From Gemmatimonadota bacterium (GTDB lineage: Bacteria > Gemmatimonadota > Gemmatimonadetes > Longimicrobiales > Gaopeijiaceae), in assembly GCA_021295815.1 (NCBI GenBank), contig JAGWBQ010000005.1, forward strand, positions 1-64,000: a DNA stretch of 64,000 bases, written 5' to 3'. Every line of letters starts with the position of its first letter. The stretch's first letter is position 1. The notes under the pieces were generated by a model, which was not told the DNA's origin, did no database searches, and worked only from the letters and a program-made list of their open reading frames with translations. The position numbers and the translations under genes were made by a program. Of this stretch, positions 36,839-46,081 are shown piece after piece.

Positions 36839-38755
36839 GTGAACAAGGCAAGCGTGAATATCGTCCTCCCGAACGGGGATACGCTCCAGATCGAAGCTCC
36901 CACCAACGCTCGCGAAGTGGCTCGGGCCATCGGTCCCGGACTCGCCAAGGCCGCGCTGGCGGCCCGGGTCGACGGCGAGATCGTCGGACTAGGCGAGCCC
37001 ATCACCGACGACGCCCGGATCGAGATACTGACCGAGAGGAACGCCGACGCGCTCCCGGTCCTGCGTCACTCCGCGGCGCACGTGCTCGCCACTGCCGTCC
37101 GGGAACTCCGACCCGAGGCCGGCATCGGTTTCGGCCCGGCCATCGACGACGGCTTTTACTACGACTTCGAGGTGGATGAACCCTTCACCCCCGACGATCT
37201 CGCCGCCTTCGAGGCGAAGATGGCGGAGGTGGTCGCCGCCGACCAGCCTTTCGAACGGCGAAGGGTGACCAGGGAGGAGGCGCGCGAGCTCTTCGCCGAC
37301 GATCCGCTCAAGCTCGAACGGCTCGCGGAGATGGACGCCGACGAGGTCATCACCGTCTACGAGAACGGGACCTTTCTCGATCTCTGCAAAGGCCCTCACG
37401 TTCCCAGCACCGGGGCGCTTGCGCACTTCAAGCTTCTCTCGGCCGCAGGCGCCTACTGGAGAGGCGACGAGCGCCGGCAGATGCTCCAGCGCATCTACGG
37501 CACCGCCTTCTTCAGGAAGAAGGAGCTCAAGCGCCACGTACGGCGGCTCGAAGAGGCCCGGAAGCGCGATCATCGCAGGCTGGGCAAGGAGCTCGATCTC
37601 TATTCGATTCAAGACGTGGTGGGCCAGGGGTTCGTCCTCTGGCACCCGAAAGGCGCAATTCTGCGCCACACGATCGAGGAGTTTCTGAAGGGCGAACTGC
37701 TCGCCAACGGATACGACCTGGTCTACTCGCCTCACTTAGCCAACGAGGAACTCTATCGCCTCAGCGGCCACCTGGAGGTCTTCAGCGACGACATGTTCCC
37801 GGCGATGGAGGGGGACGGGCAGCGCTTCCGCATGAAGCCGATGAACTGCCCTCACCACTTCCAGATCTATCGTACCCGGACTCGCTCCTACCGGGACCTG
37901 CCGCTGCGCTTCGCCGAGCTCGGCACCTGTTACCGCCACGAGCGTTCCGGCGCCCTGCACGGCATGCTGCGCGTGCGCTGCTTCACCCAGGACGACGCGC
38001 ACATCTTCCTGCGCGCCGATCAGATAGCCGATGAGTACGACAAACTGCTCGAACTCGCCGACCGGATGCTTCGCGTCTTCGGCTACAAGTACTCCTTCGC
38101 GCTCTCGACCCGACCCGAAAAGGCCATCGGAGATCCGGCCCGTTACGACGACGCCACCGAGGTGCTGCGCGGGGTCCTCGAGCGCAGGGGAGCGGATTAC
38201 GAGCTCGATGAAGGCGGAGGCGCCTTCTACGGACCGAAGATCGACGTGAACGTGGTCGACGCGCTGGGCCGCAAGTGGCAGGGCGGCACTTTCCAGCTCG
38301 ACTTTCTCATGCCCGAACGCTTCGGCCTGGAATACGTGGGCGCGGACAACGCCCGCCACAAGGCGGTGGTGATCCACCGCACCCTCCTCGGTTCCATGGA
38401 ACGCTTCGTCGGCGGGCTTATCGAGCATTACGGCGGAGCCTTCCCGACCTGGCTGGCGCCGGAGCAAGTGCGCGTGCTGCCGGTCAGCGAGCCCTCGGCG
38501 AGCACTGCGCGCTCGTTCGCCGCCGAGCTCGGGGGCCGCGGAATACGGAGTTCGCTCGAGGAGCGCGAGACGCTGGGCTACCGGATCCGCGAGGCGGAGA
38601 AGATTAAGGTGCCGTTCATGGCCGTCGTCGGAGAGCGCGAAGCCGAGGACGGAACCGTGGCGGTGCGCAGGCGGGGCAAGGGCCGAAAGCAGGAGATCAT
38701 GAGCCGGGCGGAGTTTTTCGAGCTGGTGGAGAAGGAGATCGAGGAGCGGGTGTGA
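36839..38755 (+). CDS. thrS: Threonyl-tRNA synthetase
   Basis: This 638-residue class II synthetase charges tRNA-Thr. Domains in order: TGS (VNIVLPNGDTLQIEAP, residues 6-60), N2 editing domain with HSAAHVLATAV (HxxxH) and LDLCKGPHVPSTG, the catalytic core with KPMNCPHHFQIY (zinc-binding Cys and His), RFAELGTCYRHERSGALHG, HRTLLGSMERFVGGLIEHYGG, and the anticodon-binding domain (WLAPEQVRVLPVSE). The GTG at 36839 was chosen because the TGS domain begins five residues later; the frame is open to 36680 but that part overlaps the small membrane gene. Head of the translation gene cluster. Confidence 0.96.
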   Translation: MNKASVNIVLPNGDTLQIEAPTNAREVARAIGPGLAKAALAARVDGEIVGLGEPITDDARIEILTERNADALPVLRHSAAHVLATAVRELRPEAGIGFGPAIDDGFYYDFEVDEPFTPDDLAAFEAKMAEVVAADQPFERRRVTREEARELFADDPLKLERLAEMDADEVITVYENGTFLDLCKGPHVPSTGALAHFKLLSAAGAYWRGDERRQMLQRIYGTAFFRKKELKRHVRRLEEARKRDHRRLGKELDLYSIQDVVGQGFVLWHPKGAILRHTIEEFLKGELLANGYDLVYSPHLANEELYRLSGHLEVFSDDMFPAMEGDGQRFRMKPMNCPHHFQIYRTRTRSYRDLPLRFAELGTCYRHERSGALHGMLRVRCFTQDDAHIFLRADQIADEYDKLLELADRMLRVFGYKYSFALSTRPEKAIGDPARYDDATEVLRGVLERRGADYELDEGGGAFYGPKIDVNVVDALGRKWQGGTFQLDFLMPERFGLEYVGADNARHKAVVIHRTLLGSMERFVGGLIEHYGGAFPTWLAPEQVRVLPVSEPSASTARSFAAELGGRGIRSSLEERETLGYRIREAEKIKVPFMAVVGEREAEDGTVAVRRRGKGRKQEIMSRAEFFELVEKEIEERV

Positions 38756-38914
38756 AACGAAGATGCCGCGACGAGGAGGCGGACTCGGCGTTGACGCGAC
38801 TGCTCGCCGGGAACCCGGCTCGCACCTTGACGCCGGCCCGGCCTGCTACGACCTTTGGTGGCACTCGCGAGGCCCCAGGGTCTTCCCTTTCGCCCCACCG
38901 GAGAAAAGAGCCAA
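38756..38914 (+). promoter_or_regulatory. thrS-infC leader
   Basis: This 159-bp gap inside the cluster holds no gene. A short hairpin, GCCGG (38806-38810) / CCGGC (38815-38819), and two TTGACG hexamers (38790-38795, 38826-38831) are present, so an internal promoter for infC-rpmI-rplT is possible though no good -10 box follows. GGAG at 38900-38903 is the likely ribosome-binding site for the ATC start of infC. Confidence 0.35.
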
Positions 38915-39442
38915 ATCAAGAAGGATAGCGTCCGCGTCAACGATCAAATCAGGATCAGCCCAGTGCGCCTGATTCGGGATGACGGACACCAGATCGGGAT
39001 CGTCTCCATCGACGAAGCCCGGGAAAGAGCGAGTGAGAGGGGGATGGACTTGGTCGAGGTTGCGCCGATGGCGCGGCCTCCCGTCGTCAGGATGATGGAC
39101 TACGGCAAGCACATCTACGAACGTCAGCGCGCGGCTCGCGGAGCCCGCAAGAAACAGCACACGATCAGGGTCAAGGAGGTAAAGTTCCGCCCCGGAATCG
39201 AGGATCACGACTACGAATTCAAGGTCGGCCACGTCCGACGCTTCCTCGAAGAGGGAAACAAGGTCAAGCTCACCATGATGTTCCGAGGCCGGCAGATAGC
39301 TCACGCCGATATCGGACGGGAGGTTCTGGAGAGAGTGGTCAACGACGTCGGCGAACTCGCCAAGGTCGAGACCAACCCGGAATCGGCCGGACGGCTCATC
39401 TCCATGGTCCTGGCGCCCCAGAAGGCGGAACCCAAAGGTTAG
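38915..39442 (+). CDS. infC: Translation initiation factor IF-3, probable ATC start
   Basis: This protein of about 175 residues has [18 protein letters not shown] at its N-terminus, the IF3-N domain, then [19 protein letters not shown], and the IF3-C domain with [20 protein letters not shown] and [12 protein letters not shown]-3 binds the 30S subunit and checks initiation codons. No ATG or GTG lies at a sensible position. An ATC at 38915 gives the usual IF-3 length with GGAG 11 bp upstream, and non-AUG starts are a known feature of infC, used for autoregulation. Followed by rpmI after 2 bp. Confidence 0.93.
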   Translation: MKKDSVRVNDQIRISPVRLIRDDGHQIGIVSIDEARERASERGMDLVEVAPMARPPVVRMMDYGKHIYERQRAARGARKKQHTIRVKEVKFRPGIEDHDYEFKVGHVRRFLEEGNKVKLTMMFRGRQIAHADIGREVLERVVNDVGELAKVETNPESAGRLISMVLAPQKAEPKG

Positions 39443-39444
39443 AC

Positions 39445-39645
39445 ATGCCCAAGATGAAGACGCACCGAGGCCTGGCGAAGCGGGTCAAGCTCACCGGCAC
39501 CGGCAAATACAAGAGGATGAAGGCCTACAAGAGCCACATCCTTACCAAGAAGGACCGGAAGCGGAAGCGCCGCCTCCGCCACTCGGATCTGATAGCGCCC
39601 GCCGACACCAAGCAGGTGTCCCGGATGCTTCCTTACGGTTCGTAG
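39445..39645 (+). CDS. rpmI: Ribosomal protein bL35
   Basis: This 66-residue, very basic protein has the bL35 signature [20 protein letters not shown] and [11 protein letters not shown]. It is a structural component of the 50S subunit. It begins 2 bp after infC and is followed 9 bp later by rplT with a GAGAGCGAG ribosome-binding stretch between. The infC-rpmI-rplT order is conserved across bacteria, with L20 repression of the group known in several of them. Confidence 0.97.
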   Translation: MPKMKTHRGLAKRVKLTGTGKYKRMKAYKSHILTKKDRKRKRRLRHSDLIAPADTKQVSRMLPYGS

Positions 39646-39654
39646 GAGAGCGAG

Positions 39655-40023
39655 ATGCCAAGGGCAACCGCCGCTGGAGCGCGCAAACGACGCAAGGCCA
39701 AGGTCCTACGCGCCGCCAAGGGATATTTCGGCGGGCGCAAGAATCTTTACCGCACCGCCAAGGACGCCGTCGAGAAAGGCTGGGAACACGCCTATCGCGA
39801 CCGGCGCAAGAAGAAGCGCAACTTCAGGCGTCTGTGGATCGCGCGCATCAACGCCGCCTCCCGCGAGCACGGACTGTCGTACTCCAGGTTCATGAACGGC
39901 CTCAAGGAGGCGGGTGTGAAGCTCGACCGCAAGGCCCTCGCGGACCTGGCCGTCCGCAGCCCGGACGCGTTCGCCGCGGTGGTGTCGAGAGCGAAGACCG
40001 CGCTCGAAGCACGGACCCGCTAA
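39655..40023 (+). CDS. rplT: Ribosomal protein bL20
   Basis: This 122-residue basic protein matches bL20: [20 protein letters not shown] near the N-terminus, [20 protein letters not shown], and [19 protein letters not shown]. It binds 23S rRNA early in 50S assembly and can repress its own mRNA. Length is typical. It lies between rpmI and pheS in the thrS-infC-rpmI-rplT-pheST cluster. The 52-bp gap to pheS contains no recognisable element. Confidence 0.97.
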   Translation: MPRATAAGARKRRKAKVLRAAKGYFGGRKNLYRTAKDAVEKGWEHAYRDRRKKKRNFRRLWIARINAASREHGLSYSRFMNGLKEAGVKLDRKALADLAVRSPDAFAAVVSRAKTALEARTR

Positions 40024-40075
40024 CAGTAGGAGGGGTGGCGGTCAGGGCGGTGAGCCTAGGCGGCCCCCGCACGCC

Positions 40076-41200
40076 GTGAGCGACGGCGCACGGCATGATG
40101 GCGGTCGGGTGCCGACCGATGGGGCCGAGCTGCTCGAGCTCGAACGCGAGGCGCTGGAGCGGATCGGCAAAGCGTCGGACGAAACCGAGCTTGAGAGTCT
40201 CCGCGTCGGATATCTGGGAAGGAAGAGCGGAAGGGTCACGCGCGCCATGCGCGGGCTGGGCGGCATGGCTCCGGAAGCCCGGGCGGCATTCGGCAAGGCG
40301 GCGAACCAGGTCAAGCGCAGCGTAAGAGAGGCCATTGGAAAACGGGGCAGGGAGCTGACCGCGGTCGGCGCGCTCGCCCTCGCGGACGGCGTCGGGATTT
40401 CCGGCGCGCCCTCGCTAGCGCCGGCGTCCGACCGGACTCCCTCTCCTGCGGACCTCTCCCTTCCTCCACGCCACCCGTGGCGGGGGGGTCTCCACCCGGT
40501 CACGAGAACGGTACGGGAAATCTGCGCCATCTTCCGCGATCTCGGATTCACTCGCGCCCGAGGGCCGGAAGCCGACACGGAGTGGTACAATTTCGAGGCC
40601 CTCAACACCCCCCTCGACCATCCGGCGGCCGACGAGCAGGACACCCTTTACCTGGAAGGGGGACACCTCCTCCGCTCCCACACCTCGCCGGTGCAGATGC
40701 GCATCCTGGAGAAGCACGAACCTCCGGTCCGCATCGTGGCGCCGGGCTGGGTCTACCGGCGCGACACCTACGACGCCACCCACACCCCCGCCTTCATGCA
40801 GATCGAGGGGCTGGCGGTCGACGAGGGCATCACTTTCGTCGACTTCAAGGCGACCCTGGCCGAGTTCGCGCGTCGCTACTGGGGCCCCGACACGCGTATC
40901 CGCTTCCGCCCCTCCTATTTCCCGTTCACCGAACCCAGCGCGGAGGTGGACGTCAAGCGAATCGTCAGGAGGAAGGACGGCTCCGAACGCGCGACGGACT
41001 GGATTGAGGTCATGGGGGCCGGCATGGTCGATCCGGCCGTGATCGCCAACGCGGGGCTCGACCCCGAGCGCTTCACGGGCTTCGCGTTCGGGATGGGACC
41101 GGGGCGGATCGCCATGCTCAAGCACGGCGTCGACGACCTGCGCCGCTTCTTCGAGTGCGATGTCCGGTTTCTGGAGTCGCTCGTCGGGAGGCCGTGGTGA
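40076..41200 (+). CDS. pheS: Phenylalanyl-tRNA synthetase alpha subunit
   Basis: This 374-residue protein starts at a GTG and has an N-terminal coiled-coil (about residues 20-110, with VGYLGRKSGRVTRAMRGL). The class II catalytic core follows: HPVTRTVREICAIFRDLGF, SHTSPVQMRILEKHEPP, FMQIEGLAVDEGITF, RFRPSYFPFTEPSAEVDV, and motif 3 GFGMGPGRIAMLKHGVDDLR. It forms the catalytic half of the (alpha-beta)2 enzyme. Its stop overlaps the GTG start of pheT by 4 bp. A Ser/Pro/Arg-rich segment (about residues 110-135) between the coiled coil and core is somewhat longer than usual. Confidence 0.96.
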   Translation: MSDGARHDGGRVPTDGAELLELEREALERIGKASDETELESLRVGYLGRKSGRVTRAMRGLGGMAPEARAAFGKAANQVKRSVREAIGKRGRELTAVGALALADGVGISGAPSLAPASDRTPSPADLSLPPRHPWRGGLHPVTRTVREICAIFRDLGFTRARGPEADTEWYNFEALNTPLDHPAADEQDTLYLEGGHLLRSHTSPVQMRILEKHEPPVRIVAPGWVYRRDTYDATHTPAFMQIEGLAVDEGITFVDFKATLAEFARRYWGPDTRIRFRPSYFPFTEPSAEVDVKRIVRRKDGSERATDWIEVMGAGMVDPAVIANAGLDPERFTGFAFGMGPGRIAMLKHGVDDLRRFFECDVRFLESLVGRPW

Positions 41201-43695
41201 AGGTTTCCTACCGCTGGCTTCTCGACCTCCTGCCCGGCGCGGCGCTCGATCCGGACGAATTGGCCCGCAGACTCGCGCTCCGGGGAGCGCCCGTGGATGG
41301 CGTGTCGGAGCCCTGGGGAGCTCTCAAGGAGATAGTTGTCGGCCGGGTGACGGAGACCCGACCTCATCCTCGCGCGGACCGGCTCACGCTCTGCACGGTC
41401 GACGCCGGCTCCGGCGAGCCCCTGTCCGTGGTGTGCGGCGCCCCCAACGTGGAAGTCGACGCCTTCTTCCCGTTCGCTCCGGTGGGCTCGATTCTCCCCG
41501 GAGGCGTCAAGCTCAAGCGCGCCCGCATCCGAGGAGAGAGTTCGCACGGCATGCTCTGCTCCCGAAGGGAGCTTGGGCTTGGCGACGACCACTCGGGCAT
41601 CCTGCGCATGGAGGGCGAACACGAGCCCGGCGCCGGCTTCATCGAGGCGGCGGGGCTCGACGACCTGACTCTCGACGTCGAGATCACGGCCAACCGGGGC
41701 GACCTCCTCTCCCATCTGGGCATAGCCCGCGAGCTCGCCACCGACACTTCCGGGCCTCCCGAGCTCCCGCCTCTTTCCGGGGCCGGCGACCTCTCGTTGG
41801 AATGGAAACGCTCGCCGTCCGAGCCGTCGACTCGGCCGCGCCCGACGGAGGTGTCCGCCGCCGGCGTCAGCATCAGCGTCGAGGAGCCCGAGCTCTGCCC
41901 CCGGTACGTGGGCGCGGTGGTCCGCGGCGTCGAGGTCGGACCCTCCCCCGGCTGGCTGCGTCGCAGACTCGCTGCGGCGGGTTCGCGCCCTGTCAACAAC
42001 GTGGTCGACGCGACCAACTACGTTCTTCTGGAGCTCGGCCACCCCCTCCACGCCTTCGACCTGGGCAAGCTGCGCGGCTCGGCCGTACGCGTACGCACTC
42101 CCCGGATCGACACGGGCGCGGGCGCCGGAATCCCGGCCACCCGGGCGGGCGAGAGTCGCTTCACCACTCTCGATGGGGAGGAGCGGTCTCTCGACGACTC
42201 CATGCTCATGATCTGCGACGCCGAGGGACCGGTGGCGGTGGCCGGCGTCATCGGGGGGCGAGACTCCGCGGTCGGCGACGACACCACCGAGATTCTGCTG
42301 GAGTGCGCTCTCTTCGACCCCAGGTCGGTGCGCAGGACGCGCCGGGCGCTCGGTCTCTCCACCGACGCCTCCTACCGGTTCGAGCGCGGAGTCGATCCCA
42401 CCGGTGTCCGGGACGCGGTCGAACGCGCCCTCTCCCTGATACTGGCCGTCGCAGGGGGAGAGGTCACCGGGCCGGTCCTCGACTGTGCGCCGGTCCCCTT
42501 CGAGCCCACCTCCATCGAACTCAGGCCGGCGCGGATCGAGCGCTTGCTCGGTGTCCCGTTCGCGACGAACAAGGTCAGGAAGCTCCTCCATCCGCTCGGC
42601 TTCACGGTCGGCGAGGAGCGGAGCGGCCGGGTGGCGGTCGAGGTCCCGGGCTTCCGGAGCCACGATGTGACCCGCGAAGTGGACCTGATCGAGGAGATCG
42701 CCCGCACCTGGGGTTTCGACCGCTTTCCCGACGACCTGGGCAGCTTCCGTCCGAGCACGGTCCCCGACGATCCGTTCTTCCGGTTCGAAGACGAAATCCG
42801 CGACGAGCTCGACGCCCGCGGTCTCCTGGAAATCCAAACCCCCGCCTTCGTTTCCGAAGCCGAGGGCGAGGTTCGGCTGCAGAATCCGCTCACGGCCCCG
42901 GAGCCCGTGGTCAGAAGGGACATCCTGCCGTCGGTCTTGCGAACGGTCGAGCGCAACTTCGCGCTCGGCAATCGCGATCTGAGGCTCTTCGAGCTCGCGA
43001 CCTCGTTCTCGGCGCCGCCGCAGGAGGGCGCTCCGCCTCGCGAGGAGACCCGCCTGGCCGCGGTCGTCACCGGTCGAAAGTGTCCCACCCATTGGTCGAC
43101 GAGTTCGGCCCTCGACTTCGACTGCTGGGATCTCAAAGGGCTGCTCTTCGACTTGGCGCGCATGGTCTGGGGTGCGGAGGCAAGGGTCGAACCGGAAAAC
43201 CGGCTCCCGCCGAGCGGCTTCGCGGACCGTTTCGCTCCGGATCGGACCTTCGCGGTCCGGAGCGCGACCGACGTCAAGGACGTTCTCGGCGCAGGCGGAC
43301 TCGTAACCGGACTCGATGCGCCCGCCAAGGCCGGAGAGGTCTGGGCGTTCGAGCTTGCTCTTCCCGAGCGTCCCGTCCGTTCCGGAACGCCCGTCGCCGC
43401 CGAAATCTCGCCGTACCCGGCCAGCGAACGCGATCTGGCGCTCACGGTACCTGATGAGATAGACTTCGCCGCGGTCGAAGAGAGCATCTTGGGCTACGCC
43501 GGCGATCTCTTGGAGAGCCTGGTGCTCTTTGACCGTTACAAGGGTAGCAGTCTGACAGGGTCCGATCGCTCCTCGCTCGCATTCCGCCTGCGATTCCGCT
43601 CACCGAAGCGTACGCTGAAGGATCGGGAGGTGGATCGGTACGTCGCGCGAGTCCTCAAGGCACTGGAGAGATTGGACGTTGAGCAGCGAAGCTGA
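41197..43695 (+). CDS. pheT: Phenylalanyl-tRNA synthetase beta subunit
   Basis: This 832-residue protein starts at a GTG overlapping the pheS stop (VKVSYRWLLDLLPG). Domains in order: B1, an EMAP/tRNA-binding domain (VGRVTETRPHPRADRLTLC, VVCGAPNV), the B3/B4 editing domain (RPVNNVVDATNYVLLELGHP, LHAFDLGKL), B5 (about residues 430-500), a catalytic-like core, and the C-terminal ferredoxin-fold anticodon-binding domain (AEISPYPASERDLAL ... LAFRLRFRSPKRTL). The 17 last bases overlap the next small gene. Length and domains are normal for the bacterial enzyme. Confidence 0.95.
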   Translation: MKVSYRWLLDLLPGAALDPDELARRLALRGAPVDGVSEPWGALKEIVVGRVTETRPHPRADRLTLCTVDAGSGEPLSVVCGAPNVEVDAFFPFAPVGSILPGGVKLKRARIRGESSHGMLCSRRELGLGDDHSGILRMEGEHEPGAGFIEAAGLDDLTLDVEITANRGDLLSHLGIARELATDTSGPPELPPLSGAGDLSLEWKRSPSEPSTRPRPTEVSAAGVSISVEEPELCPRYVGAVVRGVEVGPSPGWLRRRLAAAGSRPVNNVVDATNYVLLELGHPLHAFDLGKLRGSAVRVRTPRIDTGAGAGIPATRAGESRFTTLDGEERSLDDSMLMICDAEGPVAVAGVIGGRDSAVGDDTTEILLECALFDPRSVRRTRRALGLSTDASYRFERGVDPTGVRDAVERALSLILAVAGGEVTGPVLDCAPVPFEPTSIELRPARIERLLGVPFATNKVRKLLHPLGFTVGEERSGRVAVEVPGFRSHDVTREVDLIEEIARTWGFDRFPDDLGSFRPSTVPDDPFFRFEDEIRDELDARGLLEIQTPAFVSEAEGEVRLQNPLTAPEPVVRRDILPSVLRTVERNFALGNRDLRLFELATSFSAPPQEGAPPREETRLAAVVTGRKCPTHWSTSSALDFDCWDLKGLLFDLARMVWGAEARVEPENRLPPSGFADRFAPDRTFAVRSATDVKDVLGAGGLVTGLDAPAKAGEVWAFELALPERPVRSGTPVAAEISPYPASERDLALTVPDEIDFAAVEESILGYAGDLLESLVLFDRYKGSSLTGSDRSSLAFRLRFRSPKRTLKDREVDRYVARVLKALERLDVEQRS

Positions 43696-43990
43696 ATTGG
43701 GGGGAGGATCCGCATCCGCGAACGAGGCGCTGGCGAACCTCGAGGACGCCGTAGCGTCGCTCGCGGACGCCCATACCGACCTCGTGGACCGTCTGGCCGC
43801 GGAGTTGAAGAACGCTTCCCGATTGAACCGCCTCCTGGAATCGCAAGTGGGAACCGAGGAGCCGGGTTCCGTGCTCCGGAACCTCGAGGAGCTGCAACGG
43901 GAGAACGGGGAACTTCGGGCCAGACTCGACGCGGGCAGAGCGGCCATCGAACGAACTCTGGCTCGTCTGCGTTTTCTGGAGGAGATCTGA
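43679..43990 (+). CDS. Small coiled-coil protein upstream of zapA
   Basis: This 103-residue protein starts at a TTG inside the end of pheT and overlaps the zapA start (TGATG). From about residue 15 to 100 it is almost entirely heptad-patterned helix (LANLEDAVASLADAHTDLVD, LNRLLESQVG, LRNLEELQRENGELRARL), with no Cys and few aromatics. The position directly before zapA, its size and the coiled coil recall small division-associated proteins such as ZapB, but there is no sequence signature to prove this. Translational coupling to zapA suggests a role with it (inference). Confidence 0.7.
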   Translation: MSSEAELGGGSASANEALANLEDAVASLADAHTDLVDRLAAELKNASRLNRLLESQVGTEEPGSVLRNLEELQRENGELRARLDAGRAAIERTLARLRFLEEI

Positions 43991-44292
43991 TGGCCTCGAC
44001 ACAGGCGGAAGTCACCGTACGCATGGGCGGACAGGATCACGTCATTCGAGCGGAGGGCGAACAGGCTCAGCTCGACGCCTGCCTCAAGGAGTTCACGGAC
44101 CGGTTGGAGACCTTCAAGTCGCAATCGCCCGGAATCGCCGAGCGTCGCGCGGTCATCCTGGCCGTACTCGCCATCGCCGACGATCTTCTCGCCGCCCGGC
44201 GCGAACAGCAAGTGCGCGAGGAGAAGCTGCGCCGCTGGGCCGAGAGTCTGCGCGCGCGCATCGAGTCCACACTCGATACCGACCCTGCCTGA
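43990..44292 (+). CDS. zapA: Cell division protein ZapA-like
   Basis: This 100-residue protein has the ZapA layout: a small N-terminal beta-alpha-beta globular part (ASTQAEVTVRMGGQDHVIRA, then LDACLKEFTDRLETFKSQSPG) and a C-terminal helix suited to coiled-coil tetramerisation (RAVILAVLAIADDLLAARRE). ZapA bundles FtsZ filaments at the division ring. The ATG overlaps the stop of the preceding coiled-coil gene. A gene order of pheT, zapA and rny is common in several phyla. No 6S RNA-like structure fits in the 75-bp gap before rny. Confidence 0.82.
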   Translation: MASTQAEVTVRMGGQDHVIRAEGEQAQLDACLKEFTDRLETFKSQSPGIAERRAVILAVLAIADDLLAARREQQVREEKLRRWAESLRARIESTLDTDPA

Positions 44293-44367
44293 ACGGCCCA
44301 TGGAGAGAACTCCCACGGCATTGGCACGGCACCGCATCCACTCCGGACCGCCGTCCGCGGAACACTA

Positions 44368-46038
44368 GTGCTCTCCTCCGCTCTCTTTGCGACGGCGGGC
44401 CTGCTGCTGGGCCTGATCGCCGGGATTCTCGTCGCCCGCAGGCGGGAACGGGCCGGAACGCTCGCCGTCCAGGTGGCCAGGGAGGAGGCCGACACCCTCC
44501 TCGCGCGGGCGACGCTGGAGGCGGAGAGCCTGAGGCGGGAGGGCGAGCTGGCCGGTCGCGAGGCGAGCTACCGGCTCCGCGAGGAGTGGGAGCACGAGGA
44601 GGGCCGGCGTCGCAAGGAGGTCGAGCGACTGGAACGCAGACAGGTGAACAGCGCCTCCGCCCTGAGCGATCGTGCCGAGCGGGCCGACCGCCGGGCCGAG
44701 CGGCTCCGCGAGCGGGAGTCGAGCCTCGACGGGCGCGCGCGATCGCTGGACGCACGCGAGAGCCAGGCGAATCGCACCGAGAGCGAACTCCGGGAACGCA
44801 CCGCCGAACTGGATCGGAAGCAGGTCGACCTCGACCGGCTCGTCATGGAGCACTTCGAACGTGGCACGCGACTCGAAGAACGCGAGGGGCGGGTGCGCAA
44901 GGCTCTCGAAGAGATCGCCGAGCTGAGCGCCGAGGAGGCCAAGCAGACCCTCGTCGAGATGATGCGCGAGGAGGCTCGTCTCGATGCGGAGCAGAGCCTG
45001 CGCGAGATCGTGGAGCAGGCCCGCGCCGACGGCGAGGACGAGGCCCGCAAGATCATTACCGCCGCCATCCAGAGAATGGCGGCCGAGTGCACCGCGGAGA
45101 GCACGGTCTCGGTCGTCGAGCTTCCGTCGGACGAGATGAAGGGACGGATCATCGGTCGCGAGGGCAGGAACATCCGCTCGTTCGAAAAGGAGACGGGCGT
45201 GAACGTGATCATCGACGACACCCCCGGTGCGGTCGTGCTCTCGTGTTTCGAACCACGTCGCCGAGAGGTGGCCCGGATCGCGCTCGAGCGTCTGGTCGAG
45301 GACGGCCGCATCCATCCGTCGCGCATCGAAGACCAGACCCGTCGTGCGCGGGTCGAGATCGAGAAGACCATGCGGGAGGCGGCGAGCGAGGTCATGCGCG
45401 ATCTCGGGATCACCGGCGTCCCGCACGAGATCCACCGGCGCCTGGGGATGCTGCACTTCCGCACTTCGTTCGGACAGAACCAACTCCAGCACAGCATGGA
45501 GGTCGCCTGGCTCGCGGGGACCATGGCCGCGGAGCTCGGTCTCAACGTCGAACTCGCCAAGCGGGCGGGGCTCCTGCACGACATCGGCAAGGGCTTCCCC
45601 CACCACAAGGAAGGAACGCACGTGGAGCTGGGCTATCGGCTCTGCAAACGCCAGAACGAGCACCCCATAGTGCTGAACGCCATCAAGGCCCACCACGATG
45701 AGGAAGACCACCTCTTCCCCGAAACCTTCCTCGTCACTGCGGCTGACGCCATCAGCGGCTCCCGGCCGGGTGCGCGGCGCGAGATGGCGGAGGACTACGT
45801 CAAGAGGATCGAGAAGCTGGAGGAGATCGCCATGACCCATGATGGGGTGGAACGGGCCTTCGCTCTCCACGCGGGACGTGAGATCAGGGTAATGGTTCAG
45901 CCTGATGCCGTGGGCGACGACGATATCGGACCGCTCTCGAAGAAGATAGCCAAGCGCCTGGAGGATGGGCTTCGCTTCCCCGGCAAGATCAAGGTCCTGA
46001 TCGTCCGCGAGACCAAGGCCGAGGAATACGCCCAATGA
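44368..46038 (+). CDS. rny: Ribonuclease Y
   Basis: This 556-residue endoribonuclease has an N-terminal membrane anchor (FATAGLLLGLIAGILVARRR), a long charged coiled coil (about residues 30-240), a KH RNA-binding domain (GRIIGREGRNIRSFEKETGV), and an HD metal-dependent domain (QNQLQHSMEVAWLAG, GLLHDIGKGFPHHKEG, HHDEEDHLFPET). It starts mRNA decay at the membrane in bacteria lacking or supplementing RNase E. Start is a GTG with only a weak ribosome-binding site. Length and domain order are typical. Confidence 0.95.
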   Translation: MLSSALFATAGLLLGLIAGILVARRRERAGTLAVQVAREEADTLLARATLEAESLRREGELAGREASYRLREEWEHEEGRRRKEVERLERRQVNSASALSDRAERADRRAERLRERESSLDGRARSLDARESQANRTESELRERTAELDRKQVDLDRLVMEHFERGTRLEEREGRVRKALEEIAELSAEEAKQTLVEMMREEARLDAEQSLREIVEQARADGEDEARKIITAAIQRMAAECTAESTVSVVELPSDEMKGRIIGREGRNIRSFEKETGVNVIIDDTPGAVVLSCFEPRRREVARIALERLVEDGRIHPSRIEDQTRRARVEIEKTMREAASEVMRDLGITGVPHEIHRRLGMLHFRTSFGQNQLQHSMEVAWLAGTMAAELGLNVELAKRAGLLHDIGKGFPHHKEGTHVELGYRLCKRQNEHPIVLNAIKAHHDEEDHLFPETFLVTAADAISGSRPGARREMAEDYVKRIEKLEEIAMTHDGVERAFALHAGREIRVMVQPDAVGDDDIGPLSKKIAKRLEDGLRFPGKIKVLIVRETKAEEYAQ

Positions 46039-46081
46039 CTCCTGCGGAATCGCCGTCCCGGGACCGACCTAGGAGAGCCTT

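Noticed and set aside
40915-43092. 725-codon minus-strand open frame over pheS/pheT
   Set aside because: pheS and pheT are unambiguous on the plus strand and the antisense translation has no family features.
44293-44367. A 6S RNA gene between zapA and rny
   Set aside because: The 75-bp gap is too short for a 6S RNA of about 180 nt and shows no matching hairpin.
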